Shown: positions 47,786 through 58,510 of the stretch, piece after piece
How positions within the stretch are numbered: the stretch's first letter is position 1
Layout: each line of letters begins with the position of its first letter
DNA from: Lindgomyces ingoldianus
Lineage: Eukaryota; Ascomycota; Dothideomycetes; Pleosporales; Lindgomycetaceae
Length of the DNA stretch: 64,000 nucleotides
Assembly: GCF_010093535.1 (NCBI RefSeq)
Contig: NW_022985174.1
Span: 1,319,630 to 1,383,629 of the forward strand
Direction: 5' to 3'
Program-made: the position numbers and the translations under genes
The notes under the pieces: model-generated
Told to the model about the DNA's origin: nothing
The model's input: only the letters and a program-made list of their open reading frames with translations
The model's database searches: none

Positions 47786-48073
47786 CTAACAATTGTTAAG
47801 AAAAACGTGTTGTAGTTACCCACCGAGCACTTTATATACCTCAATTGCATCTATCTCTCGGCGATGTCTGGACCTAACATAACCCCAGCCGAACTTTCCA
47901 GAGATAGAAGAGTCCTGAAAATCTCCACAAATCTGCCCCAGAATAATGGTAGATAGTAGAGTTGGGATGCGTCTCTCAGCTTTCATAACCACTTCCTCGA
48001 AAACCTCTCAATGCACCAGTTACTAAAAAGCCCGGCACGAGATGATTGATAGGGTGTGGGTGCAGCCTCATGA

Positions 48074-49694
48074 TCATGTGATGGGCACATAGAAGTTGAA
48101 CTTCTTATGCGGATCATACTCTGCCTTCAACCTCCTTAATTTCTCTAGCCTCCACGATTCGTATCCATATACGGCCTCCAAACTCTCGTCTCCATGTGCA
48201 TAATTGACATACGCGATCAGGGGCTCATCAATTCCGTTTAGTAGCATATTTCGAATCCGCTTGCCAATAGAGAATGCCTCTTCGTCTAAACTTGCATTTG
48301 CCGCATACGTTAGTAACGGCGATATAAGTAGCTGCCCGCCTCGATCCGGATAAGAAATACTCTCGCTCGGGATTTCGCTCACTCGGTTCGTTGCATATGC
48401 CTCGAGTAACACGATCGAGGATCTAAAAGCGGATGGCATTGATGCGAAGATTTCCAGTAGCCCACGGAGATTGGCTAGCGGCCATGAGTTCAAGGAGACA
48501 GGGTATAGTTGACGGGAGTATCCTGTCCAACAGGCGGCCATGCCATATGCCGCTGCTAAATGGGTATTCACCCCAGCTAGGTCCGTCACACTCGAATCAA
48601 CGCTTACGGGATTCAGCGCATATAGCGGCTCTGTGTAAGATTTGGGGATGGTGCTGCCTTGCCAGTATATCCAGAATGTAATCACAGGCTTCTTTTGTCA
48701 GCCAGATATTCGTTGCGTTAGAGGGTGTTCTTACCATTCTTATATTAATATCAGGATTCAAGGAAACAGTGCCATAGTGGGTGAGTTCGACCGGCCGGTT
48801 TGGGCTCTGCAACCAGCTGTTCGCAATGGCGAAGACCTTTTCTAATTTATCGTGCGTAAAGGTCAACCCTAGAGCTGCCCATTGATCTTGTTCTGGTCTC
48901 CGGTCGTAAACTTTGATATCAATCTCCGTGAAGATTCCAAAGTTGTGGCCTGCGCCTCGAATGGCCCAGAATAGATCTTTGTGAGAAGTCTCGGATACAG
49001 AGATGACTGTTGTATTCGCGAGCACCATGCGTGCTGACATGAGATTATCCGCTGGAAGCCCGTATCTTCCTTGAAGCCAGCCATGCCCCCCTCCCATGAC
49101 CGGTCCGATAAACCCCGCACAATCGCAACCCGTGGTGACTGATCTATATGTAAGTGATTGTCTTAGGAACAGATAATTGAAATTTTATACCAGTCTGCTT
49201 GCCTTGAGACCACAGAGCTCTTACAAGCTCTCCATTTTCTATGCCACCTTGAACACTAGCGACACCTCCATCGTGACTAATCTTGACACCCTTCATACCA
49301 CGCATCCAAATGCCAATACCGCCATGGATGTTGTTCAGGGCGGATGTCTGGCCATGGCCTCCTGAAATTGCTAGGAAGGGATAGTTGTGTTCATTGGCAT
49401 ACTTGATCTGCGAAATGTTACTGGCGAATACTCGGTTGACGTCAATTCATAGCTTACTGTATGCTGGACATCAGCCTCAGTCTTAACTTTCACAATTGCT
49501 TTGAAGTCAGGCCTGGCAGCAGCGCTCCACCTCGTAGTCGCATTGCTGAATCCTTCAGACCCTGGAAGATAGATTTGAGCTTCCTGGGATAATAAGGGAC
49601 CAAGATCGCGGTTAATAGACCCGGTGCTTGACGTGAAGACTTGTAGGACGCCTGCAGCCAAGGCTCCTACTGCCCAAAGAACCGATCCAGCCAT
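48074..49694 (-). CDS. Secreted FAD-linked oxidase, berberine bridge enzyme-like
   Basis: Flavin oxidase of the BBE/FAD_binding_4 family, often oxidising alcohols, sugars or metabolite intermediates with oxygen. Exons 49458-49694, 49191-49407, 48735-49138 and 48074-48691 join in phase to 491 residues. A signal peptide (MAGSVLWAVGALAAGVLQVF) is followed by the FAD domain with AISGGHGQ, where His97 is the expected 8-alpha-histidyl FAD anchor. CDCAG (156-160) and GPVMGGGHGWLQGRYGL follow, with Cys156/Cys158 candidates for the second covalent link. FWAIRGAGHNFGIFTEIDIK completes the FAD fold. The BBE C-terminal motif is clear (AVYGYESWRLEKLRRLKAEYDPHKKFNF). It is convergent with the bZIP gene. 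Intact; substrate unknown. Confidence 0.9.
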
Positions 49695-50681
49695 GCATAT
49701 ATCGGAGAAGCAAGGAGAGCAAATGGCTTTCAGGCACAAATTTGACTGCTGAGGGCCACTGCAGCAGCCTTTAAATACTCATCCGGCCTGGCGTTGCGAA
49801 AGATCGATGGCTGGCGCCATTTACCGTCACAGATATGCATCCCAGGTTTCTCTGGGTCGCCAAGTCGGACGTCCGAAGGTATTGCTCTCTGAAAACCTCA
49901 TATTCATGCATGTAAGAAGGACTGCACTATTTTGATCACCTTGCGCTTTTGTCATATCAAAAGAAGGAACAGCTGGGGGTGTTCGCCCAATAGCGATCTG
50001 TGTATGTAAAGGAACTGCATGAGAAACTCTGCTTAGCAAGAGAAAATGAATCAATGACTGGAGATGTGGTCGTTGGTTACACGACATATTTCGCCCTGGG
50101 GACAACATTCGGCACCCCTCTCACCCCGCTTTCCCAAAGGGGGCAAGGTGCAGACCCACTCAGCTGACGAATCTCGACTGCAGAACAGTCTGACACAGTT
50201 TAGCCCGCTTTGCCCCAGATCGCTTTCATTATGAGTATCGGCTTGCACAAAGACAGGCACACAGGTAGATTTTCCCCAAATTGTAATGACATCGTCACCA
50301 ATTTTGTGCGAGCTGGGCTCTGAGTTACAACAGCTTCGAAGGGTGAAGGGTCAATGGTCGTACCTTCTTTTTTGATAGATAGAAATGTAGTATATCAAGG
50401 AGGATTCCGAAGATAACGTCACTCACATGGAGGCACCGAAGTGAATTGGTAGACGGGAGTGACATGAGATGAAGAGACAAAAATGTACTCGTGCTAGCAA
50501 TTTAAAAGGGATTGGACCCCAACACAGGGGAACTTTGACGCAGAAATAAGCTCACTTTTCGTCTGCCCCACCAAGCAGCTCCTGCTAGGTTTGGCGTAGT
50601 GTCCCAACCTGCTTAGTTTCGATTAAAGATGGCGTGTAGTAGTCTCGATCTCACTACCTTGTAACCAAGTTTTGCAACTCT
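49695..50681. other. Intergenic region between oxidase and dioxygenase relic
   Basis: Divergent promoter region of the FAD oxidase gene. Nothing coding is recognised. Confidence 0.4.
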
Positions 50682-51795
50682 ATGGCAATGACTTCCAACG
50701 GCATTTGGGGCGTTCCAATCATTGATCTTTTGCCATTCACATCTGGAGGTAATGTCGAATCTCGCTAATGGGTAGCGAAGGAGTTAGCAGAGAAACTTCG
50801 TAAAGCCAAAGGCGTGGGAGTCGCCTGCCATGGTGTGTTAGCAGAGGCGCTCAGGGAGGCTTTTGAAATATTAAAGAAGCTGTTCAACTTTCCATACGAA
50901 GAGAAGATGAAAGCGCTATGTTGGGGTGGCACAACACTGCATCGAGACTCTTCTTGTACGGGTAAAAAAATCGCAGCAGCCAAGATTGCTATTGAGACCG
51001 AAAGATGAGATATAAAGGATACTTGAGGAGCACAGACAAGGTAAGTATGCCTTTCCTGAAATTAATGCGGAGGCTGATACCGGTGGCCGGTAGGAGGGCT
51101 ACAAAACCGGCAGTGAAGTGAACAAGATGTCGCACAATATCTGTGTTACCTGAACATGTCTTTCCGGCTTTCATTACTTCAAGACTACAATCTTTTGGGA
51201 TTTGAAAGAGATAGCGAACATTATTCTTGACCCTTTGATGTGAGCTTGAGGCTGGAGGAGAAAGCAGCAGATTGCATTCGAGCACTACACACCGGTCATG
51301 GCAATGGGCCTCGACTGCTTCATTACCCTCCTTTTCTAAAAGTGGCCATGGACAAGCAAATGGCTCGCTTGAGGAAGCACAAGGATTGGGGCAAGTATCC
51401 ATTCCTGTGATTGAAATGCTTTATGCTAAGGATCAGATAATAACAGCGATTTTACTTTCCTATCCGAGGAATCCTATGACTGGTTAGAATTCTACGACTG
51501 CCAAACAGGTGGCTTTTTCCTGCTGTACCATAGGACGGCGGGTTACATTTGAACATTTGCGATATGTTCAAGCGTATATTTAATGGCAGGCTCTCAATCT
51601 TCTCTCCGTATGTACTCTCCTAAAGCCCGTGACTGTCCGTGCATGGAAGGCTTGTACCCTTCGACTATTTACCGCGTGGTACTCTATAAAGCCGCTAAAG
51701 AAGGAGGGACATTACTAAGGTATTCAGTGTCGTACTTCATTGTTCCTGTGATTAATGGTGTAACCGACCCCCAGCCCTCCTATATCACCCAATAG
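50682..51795 (+). pseudogene. Decayed 2-oxoglutarate/Fe(II) dioxygenase (isopenicillin N synthase-like)
   Basis: Fragments in order match an IPNS-like dioxygenase. From 50682: VPIIDLLPFTSGGNVESR, then an in-frame TAA, then VAKELAEKLRKAKGVGVACHG and AFEILKKLFNFPYEEKMKA, with another stop near 51006. After a disordered stretch come ALHTGHGNGPRLLHYPP (about 51280-51330) and RLRKHKDWGKYPF (about 51363-51400), the relic of the H-x-D iron motif region. SEESYDWLEFYDCQTGGFF, NICDMFKRIFNGRLS and finally LLRYSVSYFIVPVINGVTD (to TAG at 51795) follow. Several stops and frame changes between these blocks cannot be explained by introns alone. The order and full span show a once complete gene of about 1.1 kb. 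It lies divergent from the FAD oxidase. Confidence 0.85.
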
Positions 51796-52108
51796 TTACA
51801 GAAAACAAGTCTATGAGCCAATGGTCTTTGAATAGTACTCATAAAAGATTCTCGAGGCCACCAACGCGTGAAGTTAAAGGAAGGTAAAGAAAGGGCAACG
51901 GAAGCAGACATGTTAGGAGGAAGAGCCTAGGGATGTACGAAAAGGACTTCGCTCACATCAACCAAATTGGTGTTTGTGCCTGTGAATGATTTCCGGAACA
52001 TAATAACAGTATATATACATATATAATGTGATTGCACTGCAAAGCCGAGATATCCGAAACGCAAGCTACCGCACAAGGCTGTCAACCGAAGAAATAAAGA
52101 CAATGTCG
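51796..52108. other. Intergenic, no feature seen
   Basis: Short stretch between the dioxygenase relic and the repeat element; nothing recognised. Confidence 0.4.
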
Positions 52109-52172
52109 GTTGGCTCACTCCTCTAGATGGCTACGCTTCTGGTAGTGGGTCCCTTCTCTGCGTGGCTACGCA
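52109..52172 (+). repeat. Left copy of ~60-bp direct repeat
   Basis: Begins TTGGCTCACTCCTCTAGATG and ends within the GCGTGGCTACGC hairpin. It is paired with 53310-53370 by direct comparison. Confidence 0.75.
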
Positions 52173-52191
52173 CGCGGTAGGTAGGTAGGCA

Positions 52192-52212
52192 GCTGTACGC
52201 TAAGCGTACAGC
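52192..52212. repeat. 21-nt perfect palindrome
   Basis: Ten-nt arms GCTGTACGCT and AGCGTACAGC flank a single A. The CTGTAC core recurs through the element. Confidence 0.85.
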
Positions 52213-52647
52213 CTGTAATAAAGGTAAGTAGGTGTAACAGCGCAGGCAAGACAATGGGTCCGAATGCGGTATGAATCCACTCAGAGGCATGAGGGAGTGC
52301 GTGGGGACTCAATAACCTGGGAATATCATTGACACCTATAGGCCTCGTACGAAAGGATATCAGAAAAATACCGAGCTAGCTAAGGGGAGAGGTGCGACTA
52401 AATACTTGGGGGAATAGGGGTACAGCAGGGGGCAAGGCCGGGTCGGAGCAGATACGAGGAACCTTCGGATATAAGGTTCGCCAGTTAACTTTGAATGGAA
52501 CGATTCAAGCGAATCGTTACAGTAGGCAAGAATCTTCTTATAATTAACTACTACCCTCTCTCTTTATACAAAGAAAGAGGGTTATTAAGTACACATAGCC
52601 CCTAACGCATAGGCTAGATAGCTAACTGTTTTAGGCAACTTAATTCA

Positions 52648-52690
52648 GCTGTACGCATGTACAGACGCAGCTGTACTTACGTACAGACAG
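52648..52690. repeat. Two tandem ~22-nt CTGTAC/GTACAG units
   Basis: Two adjacent units of the form CAGCTGTAC-N4/5-GTACAGAC, each an imperfect palindrome, sit at the start of the most AT-rich block. Confidence 0.6.
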
Positions 52691-52890
52691 CTTATATACT
52701 TTTATATATATATAAATAAAAGTGTCTACTATGTATAAAGTTTATTCTACTTAAGAGAGACTTACTAATATGTTAAAGTAGTCTACTAAAAAAGTAAAGT
52801 TAACCTTTCTTTATAGTATTATTTTAAACATGTAGGTTATCTCTATAAGTTTATTATATATAAAAAGTTCTATAATAAGACAGTAGAGGT

Positions 52891-53110
52891 AGAGGCTAGT
52901 TACTGATTTGTACAGCTGTTGTTAGAGGGGGTGCTAGTTAACTGTACAGTAGCTCTTAAAGAGCAAGCTGTTGTGCAGAGTAGCAGGTTAGTTCTAGGGC
53001 GGGGGCTAGTTGCTTGTTTGTACAGCTGTTGTTAGGGGGGGTGCTGGTTAACTGTACAGTGGCTCTTAAAGAGCAAGCTGTTATGCAGAGTAGCAGGTTA
53101 GCTCTAGGGC
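52891..53110. repeat. Tandem duplication, 2 x 110 bp
   Basis: Units 52891-53000 and 53001-53110 align without gaps and share GTACAGCTGTTGTTAG and CTCTTAAAGAGCAAGCTGTT. Of about ten differences all but one are A/G or C/T transitions, many in a TG/TA context, as expected for RIP on the opposite strand. Confidence 0.85.
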
Positions 53111-53309
53111 GTGCGACGGCTACCAGTCGCAGTAGATGCCTCCTCTGCGTGGCTACGCAGGCAGTAGATAGGTGCTGCGGCTAGTTAGCTAGCTTTTATA
53201 TAGGCAGTTAAAGCTACTTTACTAATTAATATCTTGCAGTAGATATTCTCTCTGTGTAGCTACACACGCAGTAAAAGTCTGCTAGTTAATAAAAAACTAA
53301 TTAGTGTTA

Positions 53310-53370
53310 GTTAGCTTACTCCTCTAGATAGCTACACATCTAGTAGTAGGTCCCTTCTCTGCGTGGCTAG
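53310..53370 (+). repeat. Right copy of ~60-bp direct repeat
   Basis: Begins TTAGCTTACTCCTCTAGATA. It differs from the left copy mainly by G-to-A and C-to-T changes and runs directly into the remnant of the HET-NLR gene. Confidence 0.75.
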
Positions 53371-54204
53371 TTCCGCGAGCTGTGGCTCCCGACCAACAAA
53401 ACGATCGTTCTGGGAAAAAGGAATGATGGATGGAGCGCTACTTTCCACTTCAATTTGGAGTCTTTTCCGTGCTTTCTGCTTTCCCTCGCCATAGGAGGTA
53501 GGCATAGAGATGCCGAGAATACCAAGAAGGCAGTATACATTGTCTTCTTCTTCTGTTGTCTGGCGATTTTTGGCCCATTCCATTCGATCAATTATAGTAA
53601 ATGTGTCTAAGGGACAATTCTGTAACGCCTTAACTGGAATGGTAGTAATCTCATGTATCAGTTGCTCAAGGGATCGTTTATCGCCTATTTGTCGTCCTTC
53701 AGAAGAAAAGAACTCAACTGATACAGGAGCAACTAGTTCCTGAAGTGTCCAGCCTCGAGCGAACCATTCGCTTGCCCGAAAGGATGCCTCCCAGACACTT
53801 TGTTGGGGTGTCTCTGTCGAAGTGGATACTGAAACGTCCGGTAGAAATACGTAACATTTTATTACATTTTTATACCAACAAAACATATAGTTGATCGATT
53901 TCGAGAGCTCATCAAGGTTCCATTTATCAATGCAACATGTGTCGATCCAGAAGTACTGTAGCTGATCCTGAGCCGCCTGTTTGGCACAGAACTCAATCTT
54001 TCAATAACCCTTCTTCTTTTTACATCTGTCATTTCCGATATCTTCTAAGAGAACCTCAGAATCTCCCCATCTGTGTGAAAGAATAGCATATGGCGGAATA
54101 ATCTTCTTGCTGAAGACTGTCGAGGCTAGTCTCCCAGCATGATCGAAGTGAAGAAGTCGTATCACTACAACATCGTTTCTGGGGCAGGAGAGCAGAGAAC
54201 GCAA
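53341..54204 (-). pseudogene. Truncated HET-domain NLR (heterokaryon incompatibility type)
   Basis: The HET domain starts at about 54204 with RLLHFDHAGRLAS, IPPYAILSHRWGDSEV and KKKKGY. It then meets one in-frame TGA (about 54000) and continues in the same frame: KIEFCAKQAAQDQLQYFWID, TCCIDKWNLDELSKSINYMF, FARGWTLQELVAPVSVEFFS, MEWAKNRQTTEEEDNVYCLL, GILGISMPTSYGEG. The frame then enters a linker and the FVGREPQLAEL motif that precedes the P-loop of NB-ARC domains. There it runs into the repeat at 53370 and stops after 16 foreign codons. The P-loop, rest of the NB-ARC and any TPR/ankyrin repeats are lost. These genes act in fungal non-self recognition and cell death; this copy should be inactive. 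Confidence 0.85.
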
Positions 54205-54939
54205 ACGATTCAGGGTAAGGCGCTGTTTAGAACTGACTCATATAGGCAGCTACAGATTGCGGGGGAAAATAGAAGCGGTTGATAGATTTAATGGCTAGGG
54301 GTGTGGTTGTGAAAGAAGCCTTTCAAGGCAGTGCACAGGAGCCACTTGTATTAGTTCTGCTCACGAACATACGCTGGCAATCAAGAATGACATTTATCCA
54401 CTGATGTCCCACTCGTGGTGAGCTAAATATGGTCTGCGTCTTTTAGTTGGGCTCTTTTGGTGAGTCCCTCTGAATATCTAATGTAGCAGGACTTGCTGAA
54501 CCCCAGTACTTATACGCTACAACCCTTGTAGGCCATCCCTTTCATCTTCCAACTCCCGACTAGAACTGCTCTAGAACAGGATTTTGCACTGTTGTGTTAG
54601 AGCTTCACATTCAAACATAATTCTTCGTGGCGTCCTCGCGCCTTCGTTGTATGCGAATATTTCCGTAGGAATGTGATCGATATCTTACTAGTGGACACTA
54701 AGATGCACAGTCTCCACCCACAACTAGGCACAATGCTTTTGCTTTGTTACTACTAACCATTTCCGGTACTTTCGGGACCAGCGAAAACAGCATTGCACAG
54801 CTCGCCAATAATCTTTGCTTGTCAGCATAATCCTTGAGAAAAAGAAAAGCAACACTCCGCTACAATACTATACGAATTTCTTTAGCGACTTGATTATAGC
54901 GGAAGGTGCCTAGCTGAACTTATCAGTACAAGGACAATC
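54205..54939. other. Divergent intergenic region between two pseudogenes
   Basis: No coding sequence recognised between the HET-NLR relic and the paraoxonase relic. Confidence 0.4.
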
Positions 54940-56100
54940 ATGGCAGGTAAGTTCGCACAGCGCCTTGGAATCAGGGTGAGCTCAATTATTCCCTTCACCC
55001 AGGCTCATGTTGAAGGAAGGAAACTGTAATATTTCCACAAATGGGGCTGATGATGACGGACGAATGTCGAAAATTAACGTGTCCGGCCGTCGCTCCCAAG
55101 CCTCTGAGGTTATGGCTTTGTATATCGATGAGCCCACTAAAGGTGGCTTCTTCAGAATGCACATTATCGCTCCGAAGAGATATATAGGGGAGCGACGGGA
55201 GATGCACGCTTGACTTGACTGGCTTTGATGTAGAAGAACTCCATGCTTCGGCGATAATGTGACCGTTGATGTTTTCGAATATAAAATAGGTGAAAAGAGT
55301 ATGGATCACGTAAAGACTGTAACAGATTGGAATGTTTATTCTGCTGACGGATTAGCTTTGCTAGGAGATGGAGCATTTGTTTTGACGAATGATCATTCGG
55401 CTAAAGGTAGGTCGAGTTTTGAGCTGCGGCATCCTTGCTGAGAAGTGTTGGCTAATTCTGTGAGCAGTTGGACTCGTAAGTTACACTCACAAATTGCAGA
55501 AGACGAGACTTTAACTTCGAGCAGCGCAAAGAGCTAGATATGATACTTGGTGGTGGCAATGTGGTTCGATGCACTGCGTTGGAACCTGGCCAAGTTGCAA
55601 CTCACAACTCGCTCCGTTTTTTGAACAGTCTTGCGCGAGGACACGACGGGCTCATATACGTCCCAAGTTTGACTGAGGGCTTCCTTCGCGTCTACCAACT
55701 TGAGAGGTCCGGAAAATTGAGAGAAGTGGATCAGATTCCTATCGGAATCCAGGTTGACAATCTGTTTGTAAACTAGAACGGCGACATCTAGGCTGCCTGC
55801 CTCACTAGTCTTGTGGAAGTATTTGGTGCCTTGGGTGATCCGCCGAGTAAACACAGCACTAGCTCCATCTTCCGGATCTGCAAGACAGACGAATCCTACG
55901 AAACTGTAAAAGTAGTAGAAAACAGGGGCAAAAGAGTGTTGAGCGGTGCTTTCACCGCCACTCATGACGTGAGAACAGGGAGGCTTTTCATCGGAGGCAA
56001 GTCACTTTCTTGCTACCATTTTTTTTTTCATGAAAATTGCGTCAAGCTGACATTTTCAGGTATTTGGACGCCATTCATAATGGTGTGTGAGCCGGTCTAG
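54940..56100 (+). pseudogene. Paraoxonase/arylesterase-like six-bladed propeller lactonase, decayed
   Basis: An N-terminal fragment (MAGKFAQRLGI) is followed by a scrambled region. Clear PON-family sequence begins at about 55260: VTVDVFEYKIGE, DHVKTVTDWNVYSADGLALL, GDGAFVLTNDHSAKG. After introns come KELDMILGGGNVVRC, SLARGHDGLIYVPSLTEGFL and IPIGIQVDNLFVN. Two nonsense codons then interrupt NLFVN*NGDI*AA where the family has Q and an aromatic residue; both fit C-to-T change at CpA on one or the other strand. The remainder (SSIFRICKTDESYETVKVVE, GAFTATHDVRTGRLFIGG, then IWTPFIMVCEPV after a GC-AG intron with donor GCAAGT) keeps the family C-terminus. Intact members hydrolyse lactones or aryl esters; this copy is dead. 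Confidence 0.8.
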
Positions 56101-56295
56101 TTGCGATACGACATATGGTTCACGTGCAGTTGCAAGCACCATTGCGACAAGATCTCACTGGTGTAGGGTGGCTAAAGAGAAATTTTATGAAGCAGACTTA
56201 GGCAAGTATAATTACCAACGGATAGTAACATGTATCGGAAAAGACTGTCTCGAAGTCCACCTGACACCCAGCACGACTCCCCGTAGCTGATCATC

Positions 56296-57798
56296 TTAAA
56301 CGTAGATATAGCAAAACTTGCCCGCATTTCCTCCAATGTTCGTCAACAAATCCCACATAGAGACATTTGACGCAGTCCAGCCAAGGTCCACAACATCGTC
56401 TAGGGGAGGGTTGCCTGGTACTACATTCATACGTTTCTCAGGATCCTGCATTTGCCAAATCCACCAGATTCTATCGATCATACCGTGATGGAACCAGAAG
56501 ACCGGGTCCCCAGGAGATGAGAAGAAGTCCTAAATACTTGCATCAGATCATGTATCAAATTCGGTGGAGTGGGAGAACTTACCCCGCCGGGATCTCCTCC
56601 AATAGTGTAGTGGCCGCCCATGTGAACACCCCAGTCGTTCTTCTCTGGTGTGCCTAGCATAACAGCCTGAAACTTTTCAACATCTTTATTCTCTGTAATG
56701 AGGGCATACGTATAATTGGCCGTTGTAACAGCCGCCGAAAACTTGTTCACGTCTCTACGGAGACATCGGGGATTGGACCCGAAGCCATCAGAGCGAGGAT
56801 TCTTTGGGACATCGTTCAGAACACCACCAATTGGGCCTAGGCTTATTGTCATACTATTAGGTGTTAGCGCATTTTAGAGTAAACGTGAATGATTGACTGG
56901 GACGTACTTCTTGAAAGGTCCTTCAGTTACACAGCCCCCACCTCCAGCCGGCGGAATAACGTCGTATGGTTTCTTAAATCCCATAGTCATGACCCCGGAG
57001 TAATTGCTAGGCTTCCCATTGCCACCCATACTGGACATGTTCCCGTTAAAGAGAGGAGAGTTGATAGGATCTGCCGCATATCGGCCCCAGTTCCAGTACT
57101 CATCAAGCTTGTTAGCAGCTTCATTTATCTTCACGATTCTCATGCACTCACAGGCTGATATCCAGTATATCCACATTCGTCTCGAAGGGCCTTTTCGTAG
57201 GCCCAAATGTACAGGCGGTGTGCGGGAAGCAGATGGGGCTTGGCGCGATTGCGTCAGTAACGAGAATGTAAGAACTTCTTGGAAGTCTGAGCTCACCGTT
57301 GAATGGAGATGAAAGGCAAGCGTCTCGTGCGTCAACACAAAGTCATCGTATCGAGAAAGAGCACCAGGATACTTGTCGGTTGGTGACTTGGGCGGCTTTG
57401 ACTGTAAGCAAAGTACAGCTCGGATGTATTCCTCTCTTTGTGGGACCGTGAGATCACCCCTGCCATCATTAGAGTCGATTGGCGAAGGAGTCACATAATA
57501 CTACCATTCCATCCTCTTCACTGCATTCTCAAGAGTACACCCATGGGACGACACATTCTTTTTGGCGAGATACGCTTCGAACCTGGGAAGAAGTGACTCT
57601 TCTAGCTTGTCTACCTCATCGAGTGGGTAGAATGGATTCTCCTTCCTTTGTTAAATCTGTTAGCTAAATAAGCCCAGGGTCGGTGGCGCATGTTGTCATG
57701 AAAATGTACCTCTCAAGACTGAACCCCCTCTTTACCGGACCAGCGACTACGCCAGTTAAGGCTGAAAAGAACAACAAAACCCAGGTTGGGAATACCAT
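56296..57798 (-). CDS. Secreted tyrosinase (type-3 copper oxidase)
   Basis: Tyrosinases hydroxylate monophenols and oxidise diphenols to quinones. Seven exons (57710-57798, 57505-57645, 57297-57459, 57152-57238, 56908-57098, 56583-56853, 56296-56529) join in phase to 391 residues. MVFPTWVLLFFSALTGVVAG is a signal peptide. CuA ligands are expected in LTHETLAFHLHSTPHLLPAH (His121, His129, His138), followed by RLYIWAYEKALRDECGY and YWNWGRYAADP. CuB ligands lie in WGVHMGGHYTIGG (His301, His305) and DPVFWFHHGMIDRIWWIWQ (His328/329). The sequence ends GKFCYIYV, the usual end of the short secreted ascomycete form, without the C-terminal lid domain of intracellular tyrosinases. Intact, next to a dead esterase and a live MFS transporter. 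Confidence 0.9.
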
Positions 57799-58510
57799 TT
57801 CGAGACTATACACGGGAACAGTCACGCAATTGTCCTCGGATTTGTCTCTCCCACGTACTGACTCAAATCTGGGCACTTTGCCCTTCTAATACTTACTATA
57901 GAAATAACCCACTAAGAGACGACCAATCAATTAGAACATTGTAGTTCTGTTCAACTCGAACTGCCGTATTTTGCGACGCGTGCAGTTTCACAAAGACGGC
58001 GGTCGTCAATATCAGTGTGGCTGCGAAGCAAGTGTTGAGGGTTTGTGAGGTGCCGTCAGCTGCCGAAGAGCCAATGAAGAGTATTCGGTTCGATGGATAG
58101 CTTACGGCGGAGATGAAGCTTCCTGGGGAAGCACGCGAAGTACATTAAATGGAGTGTGTGAGTATATTACAAGCCAAATACATCTAATCCGATGCTTTGC
58201 TCGAATAGATGCAGCCAATCATCAGGAGAGATTCCGTTCCTATGTACGCTTGGCATCTCGATGAAGCCTATCGGGTAATTTCTCTACATATGATCTTATC
58301 GGGTCAAACGAGAGCAGACGAAGCCTCCCCACAACACTTGATATGAATATTACCTTGTTTGAGTGCGCAGATACTCCAGGCCCTCATTGAAAGGTGCCGT
58401 TGCCCATGTAGGACTCTTGAGAGAAGAGAAAACAATGTAGTAAAGCGACGGGTTACCAGGATGTACACTCCCAGGGTTTTTCACCTTGCTCTGCAATGCG
58501 CGAGTGCTCA
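57799..58510. other. Intergenic region upstream of tyrosinase
   Basis: Promoter side of the tyrosinase gene and 3' side of the MFS gene, both on the minus strand. No other gene seen. Confidence 0.4.

Larger units (their letters stand above)
52109..53370. mobile_element. AT-rich degenerate repeat element bounded by ~60-bp direct repeats
   Basis: The segment starts (52109-52172) and ends (53310-53370) with the same roughly 60-nt sequence in direct orientation, containing CTCTAGAT.GCTAC and GGTCCCTTCTCTGCGTGGCTA. Most differences between the copies have A or T in the right copy where the left has G or C. Between them lie a strongly AT-rich block (about 52540-52890), many CTGTAC/GTACAG motifs and a 110-bp tandem duplication. 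No transposase or reverse transcriptase frame remains. The layout fits a non-autonomous or RIP-degraded element; LTR, MITE-like or satellite origin cannot be decided. The right boundary coincides with the truncation of the HET-NLR gene. Confidence 0.6.
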
